From contig NZ_NADJ01000033.1 of the NCBI RefSeq assembly GCF_002196705.1, forward strand, positions 248,001 through 312,000: 64,000 bases of DNA, written 5' to 3'. The first letter of the stretch is position 1, and each line of letters starts with the position of its first letter. The notes beneath the pieces were generated by a model. That model was not told the DNA's origin, made no database searches, and was given only the letters and a program-made list of their open reading frames with translations. Positions 1 through 8,576 of this stretch are shown in pieces. The DNA comes from Desulfosporosinus sp. FKB. GTDB lineage: Bacteria; Bacillota; Desulfitobacteriia; Desulfitobacteriales; Desulfitobacteriaceae. A program made the position numbers and the translations under genes.

Positions 1-33
1 AAAATATCTTAAATTTGGAATGGAGGATGAGTC

Positions 34-645
34 ATGGCTGTTATAAACCTACAAAAAGGGCAAAAAATTGATCTGACAAAAGGAAATCCAGGATTAGCGA
101 AAATCATGGTTGGTTTAGGATGGGATGAAGTAGCCAAAACAAAATCGGGAGGCTTTTTTGGTAATCTCTTAGGAAGCAAGCCTGCGGAGATTGATTGCGA
201 CGCATCGGCCCTGATGTTGGACGCCAACGATAAGCTTACGTCTAAAGACCGCTTGATTTATTTTGGGAATCTTCAAAGTGCCGATAAAAGTGTTAAACAT
301 AGCGGCGATAATCTTACGGGTTCCGGAGAAGGGGATGATGAACAAATCCATGTGGATTTAACCAAAGTGCCTGGCGAAGTTAACAAAATTGTTTTTGTCG
401 TTAATATCTATGATTGTGTCCGACGGAGACAGGATTTTGGACATATTGCCAATGCCTTCATCCGGGTGGTTAACCCTGGTAACGGCCAAGAACTTTGCCG
501 TTTTAATTTAACAGAAGACTATTCAGGGAAAACTAGTTTAATCGTAGCTGAGGTTTATCGCCATTCAGGTGAATGGAAATTCGCAGCTATTGGGGAAGCG
601 ACTAGAGATGCATCGTTAAGCGAAATTATTCGCCGTTATCAATAA
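34..645 (+). CDS. TerD family stress protein, divergent paralog
   Basis: TerD-family protein of 203 residues, first of three tandem copies. The family is cytoplasmic, binds calcium and is linked to tellurite and general stress resistance. The N-terminus carries the family signature [16 protein letters not shown], and the acidic calcium-binding stretch GDNLTGSGEGDDE follows near residue 90. Unlike the two copies downstream, it has an insertion of about ten residues (GGFFGNLLGSKP) where they read NKYxGxxDFDLDAS, and its C-terminus is recast. ATG preceded by GGAGG at about 22-26. Only 33 bases lie upstream in the window, so more ter genes could precede it. The specific function is inferred. Confidence 0.9.
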   Translation: MAVINLQKGQKIDLTKGNPGLAKIMVGLGWDEVAKTKSGGFFGNLLGSKPAEIDCDASALMLDANDKLTSKDRLIYFGNLQSADKSVKHSGDNLTGSGEGDDEQIHVDLTKVPGEVNKIVFVVNIYDCVRRRQDFGHIANAFIRVVNPGNGQELCRFNLTEDYSGKTSLIVAEVYRHSGEWKFAAIGEATRDASLSEIIRRYQ

Positions 646-669
646 GTATAGTTGAAAGGGGATATTATT

Positions 670-1248
670 ATGGCTATCAGTTTACAAAAGGGTCAGAAAG
701 TAGATTTAACCAAAGGAAATCCTGGTTTAAAAAAGATTGTGGTCGGTCTTGGCTGGGACGTTAATAAGTATGATGGCGGCAATGATTTCGATCTTGATGC
801 CTCAGCTTTTCTGTTAAATGCTGAGGGAAAAGTTGCCGAGGATAGAAATTTTATTTTCTTCAATAATACTTCAAACCCTGAAGGCTCTGTGGTACATACG
901 GGAGATAACCGTTCCGGAGTTGGAGAGGGCGATGATGAGCAAATTAAAGTTGACCTCTCTGCAGTACCAAGCAGTGTGGCTAAAATTTCCTTTGGCATTA
1001 CGATTCATGAAGCCAAGGAACGCCGCCAAAATTTCGGACAAGTTTCCAATTCTTATGTTCGTGTTCTTAACGAGGAGACAGGCGAAGAGATCATCCGCTA
1101 TGATCTTGGTGAAGATTTCTCAGTTGAGACAGCCATTGTAGTAGGAGAACTTTATCGCAGCAATGGAGAGTGGAAATTTAACGCTATCGGCAGCGGATAC
1201 CAAAATGGACTCGCCGGATTATGCAAAGATTTTGGATTGGATGTCTAA
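670..1248 (+). CDS. terD: TerD family stress protein
   Basis: Canonical 192-residue TerD protein. The start chosen is ATG 670, 9 bases after GAAAGGGG (654-661); an in-frame TTG at 652 overlaps that ribosome site and is unlikely. Seen: [16 protein letters not shown] at the N-terminus, [11 protein letters not shown] near residue 38, the acidic calcium loop [14 protein letters not shown] near residue 80, and the C-terminal [11 protein letters not shown] typical of the family. It lies 24 bases after the first copy and about 60 bases before the third, so the three probably form one transcript. Assignment to the family is certain; whether it confers tellurite resistance is not shown by sequence. 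Confidence 0.92.
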   Translation: MAISLQKGQKVDLTKGNPGLKKIVVGLGWDVNKYDGGNDFDLDASAFLLNAEGKVAEDRNFIFFNNTSNPEGSVVHTGDNRSGVGEGDDEQIKVDLSAVPSSVAKISFGITIHEAKERRQNFGQVSNSYVRVLNEETGEEIIRYDLGEDFSVETAIVVGELYRSNGEWKFNAIGSGYQNGLAGLCKDFGLDV

Positions 1249-1309
1249 GCCCCTTTAAAGCAACAAGCAGGTGAATTTCAAATTTTGATAAATTAATGAG
1301 GTGTTTAGC

Positions 1310-1888
1310 ATGATTAGTTTGCAAAAAGGACAAAAAATCGATTTAACAAAAGGAAATCCGGGGCTTTCGAAGATTATAGTGGGACTGGGCTGGGATACCA
1401 ATAAATATTCAGGCAGGGCAGATTTTGACCTTGATGCCTCGGCCTTTTTGCTTGACCAAAATGGTCGTGCAGGGGGCATTGAAGACTTCATATTTTACAA
1501 TAATCTCGTAGGCGGAGACGGCTCCGTACAGCACACAGGAGATAACCTTACCGGAGAAGGTGAAGGTGATGATGAACAAATTAAAATTGACTTGGCTAGT
1601 GTACCCAGTCATGTCGAGAAGATCGCCTTTACCGTAACCATTCACGAGGCGATTGCCCGTGGTCAGAATTTCGGACAAGTTTCCAACGCCTATGTTCGTG
1701 TTATTAATGAAGTCAACGACCAGGAAATCATGCGCTATGACTTAGGAGAGGATTTTTCCGTTGAGACTGCTCTAGTGGTCTGTGAACTCTACCGCCATCA
1801 GGGAGAATGGAAATTCAATGCGATTGGGAGCGGCTTTTCCGGAGGACTTGCAGCCTTGTGCGCGAACTATGGCTTGCAAGCAGGCTGA
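1310..1888 (+). CDS. terD: TerD family stress protein
   Basis: Third tandem TerD copy, 192 residues, very close to the second copy over its whole length ([35 protein letters not shown]). Start ATG 1310 follows GAGGTG at 1299-1304; the in-frame GTG 1301 lies inside that ribosome site. A strong hairpin terminator follows at 1924-1967, marking the end of the ter transcript. Predicted soluble, calcium-binding stress protein. Confidence 0.92.
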   Translation: MISLQKGQKIDLTKGNPGLSKIIVGLGWDTNKYSGRADFDLDASAFLLDQNGRAGGIEDFIFYNNLVGGDGSVQHTGDNLTGEGEGDDEQIKIDLASVPSHVEKIAFTVTIHEAIARGQNFGQVSNAYVRVINEVNDQEIMRYDLGEDFSVETALVVCELYRHQGEWKFNAIGSGFSGGLAALCANYGLQAG

Positions 1889-1923
1889 TGCCATGGTCTG
1901 TTAACTTGGCTTAAATCCATACT

Positions 1924-1967
1924 AAAAGCCGAAGCGAGGTTAGGGAACTTCGCTTCGGCTTTTTCCT
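1924..1967 (+). terminator. Rho-independent terminator of the terD cluster
   Basis: Twelve-base stem AAGCCGAAGCGA / TCGCTTCGGCTT followed by TTTTTCC. It lies 36 bases after the third terD and can also act for the convergent gene on the other strand. Confidence 0.85.
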
Positions 1968-1969
1968 TT

Positions 1970-2407
1970 TCAGGCAAAGTATCGAAAGAGTAAGGAAAGC
2001 TTTGTTCTATGATCTCTGTCTAAAAAAGGCAGGTATTTCTTAGGGGTTATAATGAGAGCCCTGTCGTGGAATAGATAGACTTTAATTTCTCGGTTAAGAA
2101 ATGAGGAGTCTTTGTTTTCAAAGGTTGTTAAGAATCCTTCAGTGCATTTTTTAGCAAACCCGAGTTTTGCCAAATTCTTTTCTAGGTTAGTTAGGTATTC
2201 GCGACGTTTCTCGAATTTAACTACGAAATGTACTTCCCATAAATTAAGTGTGAGAAAGAAACTGGCAATAAAGGCAAAAGCAAATCCATAAATGAGCAGT
2301 TTAGAATCCATTTGCAGAAACAAGCGACAGAACGCAAGAATCATAAAAGGGGCAGCAAGGGGCAGAAGGGTTCTTATGTAGAACTGCAGGAAGCTTTTTA
2401 TCCTCAT
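1970..2407 (-). CDS. small membrane protein, unknown function
   Basis: About 145 residues. Start chosen at ATG 2407, seven bases after AGGAGG; the longer TTG start at 2413 would abut that site. Two hydrophobic helices occupy roughly residues 10-30 and 37-55, followed by a charged cytoplasmic-looking domain (KFEKRREYLTNLEKNLAKLGF) and a C-terminal half with a strand-rich look (KVYLFHDRALIITPKKYLPF). The architecture of two helices plus a soluble tail recalls YcxB or bacterial PH-like proteins, but I do not recognise the family. It is convergent with terD, and the molybdopterin-binding gene lies upstream on the same strand. Confidence 0.6.
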   Translation of the reverse strand: MRIKSFLQFYIRTLLPLAAPFMILAFCRLFLQMDSKLLIYGFAFAFIASFFLTLNLWEVHFVVKFEKRREYLTNLEKNLAKLGFAKKCTEGFLTTFENKDSSFLNREIKVYLFHDRALIITPKKYLPFLDRDHRTKLSLLFRYFA

Positions 2408-2514
2408 ACCCAATCCTCCTTAAAGGGATGTTAAGTAATTTAGGATATTCATCCTGCCCCTGAAATGCTACAAAACAAAAGACCATCTCGTTGTTCAGCT
2501 TAAGCAGAACGATT

Positions 2515-3537
2515 TTACTTGCCGAAGGAGCAGCGAGGGTAGGTGCAGGTTGGGCATTCTAAACAAAGACCCCCATGACCAAGCTTAACAATATCCAGGC
2601 GGGTAAGCCGTTCTCCAGTAAGGATACGGGGAGCAACTAAATCAAATACGGTAGTTTTGGAGTACATAACGCAGCCTGGTAAGCCCATAATAGGCACATC
2701 TCCCAAATAAGCGAGTAAGAACATGGCGCCGGGCAAAACAGGAGCGCCATAGGTGATCAGCTCAGCTCCCATTTCCTTGATGGCAGTGGGGGTGACATCG
2801 TCAGGATCAACAGACATTCCTCCACTAACCAGAATCATCTCAGCCCCTTGCCTAAGTTGATCTTGGATGGCACTTTGAATCATAGAAATATCATCGCTGG
2901 CAAATGTTTGTTCAAGGGCGATTGATCCCCAGTGTTCAATTTTTCCTCGCAGCACGGGACCAAATTTATCTTTGATCCGTCCGTGAAAGACTTCACTTCC
3001 TGTTGTGACAATTCCAACCTTGAAGGTCTTCAAAGGGCGAACTTCGAGAATCGGATTAGGAAAAGTCTGGGCTATTCGTTCTGCTTCAAGGATCACTTTT
3101 TCATCGATCATCAGAGGAACAACACGGGTTCCGGCGATTTTATCTCCTTTTTTTACCGGCTGATAATTATGGATAGTGGCCAAGACTACATCTTCAAGGG
3201 TATTTAAAGCTAAAATACCATCTTCGGAAGCGTAAAGAAGTCCGTCGCAGGCAGCGGTAATGTTGATCTTTCCTTCTTTAGGTTCATCGAGATCCAGGCC
3301 CGGACCTCTAACAGATCGGGCAAGGCGTTCAGCCGCTTCGTTTTCATGGATGAGCCCTGGTGTTTGATCCCAGACGTAGATATGTTCTTTTCCCATTCCG
3401 AGAAGAACGGGGATATCTTCTTTTTGGATGACATGTCCTTTGCGAAAACGCGGACCCTTGACAACTCCGGGAATGATTTCCGTCATGTCGTGAATCAAAA
3501 CTGCACCGACAGCGTCCTGAACTTTAATTTTTTCCAT
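2515..3537 (-). CDS. molybdopterin-binding protein, MoeA/MogA-like, with C-terminal Cys cluster
   Basis: 340 residues. The central part (about 170-310) is a MoCF/MogA-type molybdopterin-binding fold: KVGIVTTGSEVFHGRIKDKFGP, then ILVSGGMSVDPDDVTPTAI and the pocket LPGCVMYSKTTVFDL. Such proteins bind molybdopterin or its adenylate during molybdenum cofactor assembly. The N-terminal about 165 residues resemble the SAF-like part of this COG0303-related group. The end carries Cys325, Cys328, Cys331 and Cys336 (CxxCxxCxxxxC), an iron-sulfur-like arrangement absent from classical MoeA. It is divergent from xdhC, which suggests a joint role in maturing a molybdenum hydroxylase; no hydroxylase gene is in the window. 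Confidence 0.82.
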   Translation of the reverse strand: MEKIKVQDAVGAVLIHDMTEIIPGVVKGPRFRKGHVIQKEDIPVLLGMGKEHIYVWDQTPGLIHENEAAERLARSVRGPGLDLDEPKEGKINITAACDGLLYASEDGILALNTLEDVVLATIHNYQPVKKGDKIAGTRVVPLMIDEKVILEAERIAQTFPNPILEVRPLKTFKVGIVTTGSEVFHGRIKDKFGPVLRGKIEHWGSIALEQTFASDDISMIQSAIQDQLRQGAEMILVSGGMSVDPDDVTPTAIKEMGAELITYGAPVLPGAMFLLAYLGDVPIMGLPGCVMYSKTTVFDLVAPRILTGERLTRLDIVKLGHGGLCLECPTCTYPRCSFGK

Positions 3538-3685
3538 AGGATAGCCTCCAATACATTCGTGAAAAGTCTTTTTACTAAATATTTAATCAAGTTTGTCTCT
3601 ATCCTGCATGGTATCCTATTCTTGTGAAGAGGTCAAGAATTGGAGTCTTACGATTCGCTAAAAGAGTGTAAATCAAGGGGTTTAT

Positions 3686-3694
3686 TGATATAAT
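3686..3694 (+). promoter_or_regulatory. extended -10 promoter candidate for xdhC
   Basis: TGATATAAT at 3686-3694, about 50 bases before the xdhC start. No good -35 is visible. It lies in the 205-base divergent region shared with the molybdopterin-binding gene. Confidence 0.4.
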
Positions 3695-3742
3695 AATAAA
3701 ATGTTCTTAAACAAATAACATGGTGATCAGGGAGGTGAGCTA

Positions 3743-4834
3743 ATGGAGAAAGAGGTTTTCCAGGGGTTAAAGAAGGTATTCGAACAAAATATTGAGGCGG
3801 CATTGGTTACAATTTGCAGTGTTTTAGGCTCAACTCCGCGTAAGCCTGGCGTAAAAATGTTGGTATATGCCGATGGAACAACGGTAGGAACTATTGGCGG
3901 CGGATGCGGGGAGGCTGAAGCTCGGCGGGAAGCCCTTAATGTTTTGACATCTCGTTCAACGAAAATACATACTTTGAATATGACTGCAGATATTGCCCAA
4001 GAAGAGGGGATGGTCTGCGGAGGCGTGATGGGACTCTTAATTGAATATTTGGGTCCCCAGAGTCCTGCTGAACAAATTCAGTTTTATCAGGACTATCTAA
4101 ACGCCTTAGAAAAGCAAGATTTTCCGCTTCTTATGACCGTGTTGGAAGCTCCCGAAAAACAGTTGATCGGGAAAAAGCTGTTTCTAAGTAATACCGGAGA
4201 GGCTGTGGGTGATCTTGGCCAGGATGACCTTACTCGAGCAGGGCTTGTTTATGCTCGAAGCGCAATCAAATATTCCAAACCGGTACTCATTAATCTAGAT
4301 TCTGAGTTTACTGGTATCGATGGATCAGGGTCAATGGCCGCTTATCGCTTGTTGCTTGAACCACCGTCTTCTTCGGTAGAATTGTTGATCTTGGGGGCCG
4401 GGCATATTGCTTTGCCTCTGGCAGCCATGGCCAAAATTCTCGGTTATGAGATAACTGTTGTTGATGATCGGCCAAGTTTTGCTAATTCAGTGCGGTTTAA
4501 GATGGCAGACCGCGTTCTTTGTGATGATTTTGCAGCAGTTTTAGATTCTCTGACGATTACTCCAGAAACCTATGTCGTTATCGTTACTCGAGGTCATCGT
4601 TATGATAAAGTATGTTTAAAAAAAGTGATTACGCAGCAGGCAGCCTATGTCGGTATGATTGGCAGCCGCAGGAGGGTCAATGCTTTGAAATCTGAATTAG
4701 AAAAGGAAGGCATACCTAAGGAGTTTCTGCAAAAACTCTATTCCCCGATTGGTTTGAATATTGGGGCGGAAACTCCTGAAGAAATTGCCGTATGCATTCT
4801 CGCTGAATTAATAAAAGTTCAAAACCGTGTTTAG
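3743..4834 (+). CDS. xdhC: XdhC/CoxI family protein (molybdenum hydroxylase maturation)
   Basis: 363 residues with the two XdhC parts: an N-terminal XdhC_CoxI domain (GSTPRKPGVKMLVYADG, then TIGGGCGEAEARREA at about 50-65, and EEGMVCGGVMGLLIEY near 90-105) and a C-terminal Rossmann-like domain beginning with LLILGAGHIALPLAAMAK and VVDDRP. XdhC proteins insert sulfurated molybdenum cofactor into xanthine-dehydrogenase-like enzymes. The start is ATG 3743 after GGGAGGTGAG. Its divergent partner is a molybdopterin-binding protein, which supports a cofactor-insertion role. The substrate enzyme is not encoded here. Confidence 0.88.
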   Translation: MEKEVFQGLKKVFEQNIEAALVTICSVLGSTPRKPGVKMLVYADGTTVGTIGGGCGEAEARREALNVLTSRSTKIHTLNMTADIAQEEGMVCGGVMGLLIEYLGPQSPAEQIQFYQDYLNALEKQDFPLLMTVLEAPEKQLIGKKLFLSNTGEAVGDLGQDDLTRAGLVYARSAIKYSKPVLINLDSEFTGIDGSGSMAAYRLLLEPPSSSVELLILGAGHIALPLAAMAKILGYEITVVDDRPSFANSVRFKMADRVLCDDFAAVLDSLTITPETYVVIVTRGHRYDKVCLKKVITQQAAYVGMIGSRRRVNALKSELEKEGIPKEFLQKLYSPIGLNIGAETPEEIAVCILAELIKVQNRV

Positions 4835-5141
4835 AAGGCCTGAAAAGTTTTGGCGAATCAGTGGCAGTGGACGATGTTCGCAGATTAATTGGTTTACATA
4901 TGATACATGTGATAAGTAGTGAATATTAGAGTAATTCGAAGGAAAACAGACATTAATTAACCTTATCCCGAGAAAATTATAGACTATTCAAGGATATCAC
5001 GAATATGTATAAATTTTTATTGACAACACCAAACTTTGTGCTAAAATTTAACCTGATGGAAATTTGGGAGGACCCATTCTAAGAATGCGGTTGGCTCAGA
5101 TTCCTTCATGTTTTTAGTAGAAAAGGGGGCAAAGATCACAA
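4835..5141. other. intergenic region before speD
   Basis: 307 bases with no gene. It holds a promoter candidate at 5020-5047 and about 90 bases of untranslated leader, in which I see no recognisable riboswitch. Confidence 0.5.
5020..5047 (+). promoter_or_regulatory. sigma-A type promoter of speD
   Basis: TTGACA at 5020-5025, 16-base spacer, TAAAAT at 5042-5047. It is the best promoter match upstream of the S-adenosylmethionine decarboxylase gene. Confidence 0.6.
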
Positions 5142-5519
5142 TTGGCAAATTCTCTTGGACGTCATGTGTTGGCTGAAATTTATGGGTGTAGTTTCGACAT
5201 TTTAAATGATAGGGAAAAAGTCGAAGCATTAATGGTCGACGCAGCCCTGGAGGCAGGTGCTGAGGTGCGTGAGGTAGCGTTTCATAAGTTTAGTCCTCAA
5301 GGAGTAAGTGGGGTAGTTGTTATATCGGAATCTCACTTAGCCATCCACACTTGGCCGGAACTTGGATATGCGGCAGTTGACGTCTTTACTTGCGGGGACC
5401 GTGTCAATCCCTGGGATGCATGTAATTATCTGACGGATCATTTCAAAGCGGGTCATATGACAGCAACAGAAATTAAGCGAGGAATTGTTGAGGATCCTAA
5501 GAAAGCGGTAAATATTTAG
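5142..5519 (+). CDS. speD: S-adenosylmethionine decarboxylase proenzyme
   Basis: 125 residues, the usual length of the bacterial class-1B enzyme (SpeD/SpeH). It decarboxylates S-adenosylmethionine to provide the aminopropyl donor for spermidine. The self-processing site is visible: cleavage between Glu63 and Ser64 in [12 protein letters not shown] gives the pyruvoyl group on Ser64, with His69 and Cys84 (FTCGD) as the known catalytic residues. The start is TTG 5142, 12 bases after AAGGGGG (5123-5129); no ATG fits. It has its own promoter and terminator and is not next to speE, so it appears monocistronic. Confidence 0.95.
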   Translation: MANSLGRHVLAEIYGCSFDILNDREKVEALMVDAALEAGAEVREVAFHKFSPQGVSGVVVISESHLAIHTWPELGYAAVDVFTCGDRVNPWDACNYLTDHFKAGHMTATEIKRGIVEDPKKAVNI

Positions 5520-5613
5520 GAGGGATATTTATTTTACTCCGGACTAAAACGAGTGCGGATAAAGAAATTCTGACTTATATCAATCAAAAGTTTGACTTTC
5601 TGAAGGGTACTAG

Positions 5614-5652
5614 ATAGACCTTGTAACTGAAGAAGTTGCAAGGTCTATTATA
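5614..5652 (+). terminator. terminator after speD
   Basis: Fifteen-pair stem ATAGACCTTGTAACT / AGTTGCAAGGTCTAT with one G-T pair and a short loop, followed by a modest T-rich tail. Confidence 0.7.
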
Positions 5653-5790
5653 TTTCGAGTGGTGTTTTACATACAATAAGAATAATAATGTCATATTATC
5701 TGTATAGAATAAATAACTGGGCAGGACTTTTACTAAATATCTAGAATAAGTAATAGGTTAATGTCTGAATGGAGAACAAGGAGCGATAAC

Positions 5791-6552
5791 ATGATGCCGC
5801 TAGAATTCAGTTTCGTGGAGAAGCTGAACTTGGTACAGGCGCGACTGCGTCAAGAAATAAATTTTAAACCTGCAAGTTTCGAAGAATTGGTTCATTTAGA
5901 TATGGATGAATTGGATAAAACAGTTTGTCCGGCTATCGTCTTAGCTGTCAGCCGGTCCTGTGGAGATCAAGGCCAAAAATCAGATGCCTTAGCAGAGACC
6001 ATCCAGTTTATTTATATGGCGAATCAAGTTCATAAGTTGATGAAAGATGATAGTGAGCTTGCTGAAGAACTTCGTCAGTTTCCGGTCTTGGTTGGGGATT
6101 TACTCTATGGAAAGTTTTTTTTGCATCTTTGCCAGGAAAAACTCCTGCAATTTCTTGCCCCCTTGGCTCAAGTGATTGGAACTATGAGTGAAGGCGGGAT
6201 TTCACGCTGGCTTTCGCGTGACAAGAAACTATCAAAAGACGAATGGCTGAAAATTATTGAAAAGGAATGTGCATCACTGACGGCAAGCGCAGCCCGTTTA
6301 AGTGCTGAATTGGCCTCTGTTTCCCTTCCCCTGCAACGCCAGATTGAAGCTTTTGGTTTACAGTTGGGAATGGCTTGGGGTGCTTCAAAGCAGCACCTTG
6401 AAGAGGCTGTTATCCAATCAATTCTTCAGAAGGCAAATGATATCCTTACCGAAATTTCGGCGGAAACTCAACTTCAATTACAGCCTCTTCGTGAGCTTTA
6501 TAGTTTCATGGTTAAACAGTTATCTGCAAGCAGACCTCTCCCTGAGATTTAG
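5791..6552 (+). CDS. degenerate polyprenyl synthase-like protein, probable HepS-type subunit
   Basis: 253 residues from ATG 5791, which follows AAGGAG at 5778-5783 by seven bases; ATG 5761 lacks a good site. The helical pattern follows trans-prenyl diphosphate synthases: VCPAIVLAVSRSCGD aligns with the RPALVLLxARACG region, and FPVLVGDLLYGKFF with VLxGDYLFAxAF, but the first aspartate-rich motif is replaced by HKLMKDD (81-87) and no second DDxxD exists. It should therefore not be catalytic alone. Length and context (same operon as HepT) match the small non-catalytic subunit of a two-component heptaprenyl diphosphate synthase. Homology to B. subtilis HepS itself is inferred. Confidence 0.65.
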   Translation: MMPLEFSFVEKLNLVQARLRQEINFKPASFEELVHLDMDELDKTVCPAIVLAVSRSCGDQGQKSDALAETIQFIYMANQVHKLMKDDSELAEELRQFPVLVGDLLYGKFFLHLCQEKLLQFLAPLAQVIGTMSEGGISRWLSRDKKLSKDEWLKIIEKECASLTASAARLSAELASVSLPLQRQIEAFGLQLGMAWGASKQHLEEAVIQSILQKANDILTEISAETQLQLQPLRELYSFMVKQLSASRPLPEI

Positions 6553-6579
6553 AGGTTTAATGCAGGGATGGAGTAAACG

Positions 6580-7434
6580 ATGCATAAATTAAAAGTTTTT
6601 TTGGAAATGATTAAGTTTGAGCACACATTATTTGCCTTACCCTTTGCCTATTTAGGTGCTTTTTTAGCCTCCGGCGGAATTCCTTCAGGTGTTAAATTGT
6701 TTTGGATCACGTTAGCTATGGTTGGAGCGAGGACAGCGGCAATGTCCCTAAATCGTCTGATTGATCGGCACATCGATGCTCGAAATCCCAGAACTGCTCA
6801 ACGTGCTATTCCTGCCGGATATCTGCAAGTTACTGAAGTGTATAGCTATACTGTGCTTTCTTTTTTATTGTTGGGGTACTCAGCCTATAAGCTTAATTTG
6901 CTGGCCTTGTGGTTAATGCCCATCGCTGTCTTTTTTTTAGTCCTGTATTCCTATACCAAACGATTTACTTGGGCCTGCCATTTCGTTCTTGGAATTTCCC
7001 TGGGATTAGCTCCTGCCGGAGCTTGGATCGGAGTAACGGGACATTGGGCTTTGACGCCAATTCTTTTAGGATTGGGAGTCGTCACTTGGGTGGCGGGCTT
7101 TGACATTGTCTATGCTTGTCAGGATGTAGAGTTTGACCGCAAGGAAGGGTTGAATTCAATACCGGCAATTTTTGGGGTTCAGAGAGGGTTGGAAATTTCA
7201 GCATTCTTACATGTTTTGGCTCCTTTGCTCTTTATAGCGGTGGGAGTTGTGATGTCCATGAGTTGGCTTTACTATTTAGGTGTAGGGATTGCGGTGTTTC
7301 TGCTCTTTCGCCAGCATCGTATCGTCTCGGCCAGCGATCTCTCTAAGGTCGGTGTAGCTTTTTTTAATTTGAATGGTTATTTGAGCGTAATGCTCTTTGT
7401 GTTTTCAGTTTTGGATTTAATTATTTTGCATTAA
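6580..7434 (+). CDS. mqnP: UbiA-family prenyltransferase (menaquinone, probable MqnP)
   Basis: 284 residues, about eight or nine hydrophobic segments. Both magnesium-binding motifs of UbiA enzymes are present: N58RLIDRHID66 (NxxxDxxxD) and D182VEFD186. These membrane enzymes attach a polyprenyl chain to an aromatic acid. Because MqnE and MqnC follow directly, the likely acceptor is 1,4-dihydroxy-6-naphthoate of the futalosine menaquinone pathway, making this MqnP. It sits 27 bases after the HepS-like gene and 27 bases before mqnE, in one operon. Confidence 0.88.
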   Translation: MHKLKVFLEMIKFEHTLFALPFAYLGAFLASGGIPSGVKLFWITLAMVGARTAAMSLNRLIDRHIDARNPRTAQRAIPAGYLQVTEVYSYTVLSFLLLGYSAYKLNLLALWLMPIAVFFLVLYSYTKRFTWACHFVLGISLGLAPAGAWIGVTGHWALTPILLGLGVVTWVAGFDIVYACQDVEFDRKEGLNSIPAIFGVQRGLEISAFLHVLAPLLFIAVGVVMSMSWLYYLGVGIAVFLLFRQHRIVSASDLSKVGVAFFNLNGYLSVMLFVFSVLDLIILH

Positions 7435-7461
7435 GAAGCGGAGGGGAAGGAACTGACCTCA

Positions 7462-8556
7462 TTGTTTAAGCAAAGTGAATTATATGACCTGATCAAAAAG
7501 GTTGAAGAAGGTAAGCGTCTGGATTTTGAAGACGGCGTTCGCCTAATGAAAAGCCGGGACATTTTGGCTCTCGGATATATGGCCAACCTGATACGTGAGC
7601 AAAAAAATGGCAACAAAACGTATTTTATCGTCAACCGGCATATTAATCATACGAATGTCTGTACGAATCTTTGCCATTTTTGTGCTTATGGAGTTAAAAA
7701 GGAAGACCCTCAGGCCTTTACGTTATCCCTTGAGGAAATTGAAAAAGCAGCTTTAGAAGCAACTCGAGAAGGAGTTTCGGAAATTCACATCCTCGGAGGC
7801 TTAAACCCGGATCTCCCCTTTGAGTATTATTTGGAGATGCTGCAGAGGGTAAAGGGGATTTTGCCTCAGGCCTGTATCCAAGCATTTACTGCCGTAGAGG
7901 TGGATTATTTTACCCAAATCACCGGATTTTCAGTGCAGGAAGTTCTGCAGAAGCTTATGGCAGCGGGCCTTGATTCACTGCCGGGAGGGGGAGCAGAAGT
8001 CTTTGCGCCGCGGGTCCGTGCCAAAATCTGTGAGAAGAAGGTTTCCGGGCAGCGCTGGCTGGAAATTCAAGAAGCAGCTCATGGTTTAGGGATGCGGACA
8101 AACGCTACCATGCTTTACGGTCACGTTGAGACTGCCGAGGAACGAATTGATCATCTTCTCCAGCTTCGGGACCTACAGGATCGTACTCATGGCTTTCTAA
8201 CCTTTATTCCAATGCCCTTTTATCCCAAGAACACAAAATTAGAAGGACAAGTGGGAGTCGAAAGCACCACTGGTTTTGAAGATCTTAAAATGTTAGCAGT
8301 TTCCAGGATCCTTCTGGACAATTTTGATCATATTAAGTCATTTTGGATTATGCTGGGACCTAAGTTGGCCCAAGTTTCCCTGGCTTTTGGGGTCGACGAT
8401 CTTGACGGAACAGTTGTTGAAGAGCGAATCATTCATTCAGCTGGAGCGGAGACAAGTCAAGTTATGAGCAAACGCGCTCTCATTACTATGATTCAAAAGG
8501 CTGGAAGAGATGCTGTGGAAAGGGATACTCTTTATCGTGTCCTAAAGACCAACTAG
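7462..8556 (+). CDS. mqnE: aminofutalosine synthase MqnE, radical SAM
   Basis: 364 residues. Radical SAM cluster motif Cys67, Cys71, Cys74 (CTNLCHFC) right after VNRHINHTNV, then HILGGLNPDLPFEYY, SLPGGGAEVF and MLYGHVET, all typical of the MqnE/MqnC family. The residues around IQAFTAVEVDYF and the position before mqnC favour MqnE, which joins S-adenosylmethionine to 3-enolpyruvylbenzoate to form aminofutalosine. Start TTG 7462 is reported; CTG 7453, nearer the GAGGGGAAGG at 7441-7450, is possible. MqnA, MqnB and MqnD are not in the window. Confidence 0.9.
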   Translation: MFKQSELYDLIKKVEEGKRLDFEDGVRLMKSRDILALGYMANLIREQKNGNKTYFIVNRHINHTNVCTNLCHFCAYGVKKEDPQAFTLSLEEIEKAALEATREGVSEIHILGGLNPDLPFEYYLEMLQRVKGILPQACIQAFTAVEVDYFTQITGFSVQEVLQKLMAAGLDSLPGGGAEVFAPRVRAKICEKKVSGQRWLEIQEAAHGLGMRTNATMLYGHVETAEERIDHLLQLRDLQDRTHGFLTFIPMPFYPKNTKLEGQVGVESTTGFEDLKMLAVSRILLDNFDHIKSFWIMLGPKLAQVSLAFGVDDLDGTVVEERIIHSAGAETSQVMSKRALITMIQKAGRDAVERDTLYRVLKTN

Positions 8557-8576
8557 GATAGAGAGGGTGAGAAGGC

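Noticed and set aside
5531-5617. Possible 28-codon ORF after speD starting at ATT
   Set aside because: AGGAGGG is present but there is no ATG, GTG or TTG start; the product lacks any recognisable feature and runs into the terminator.
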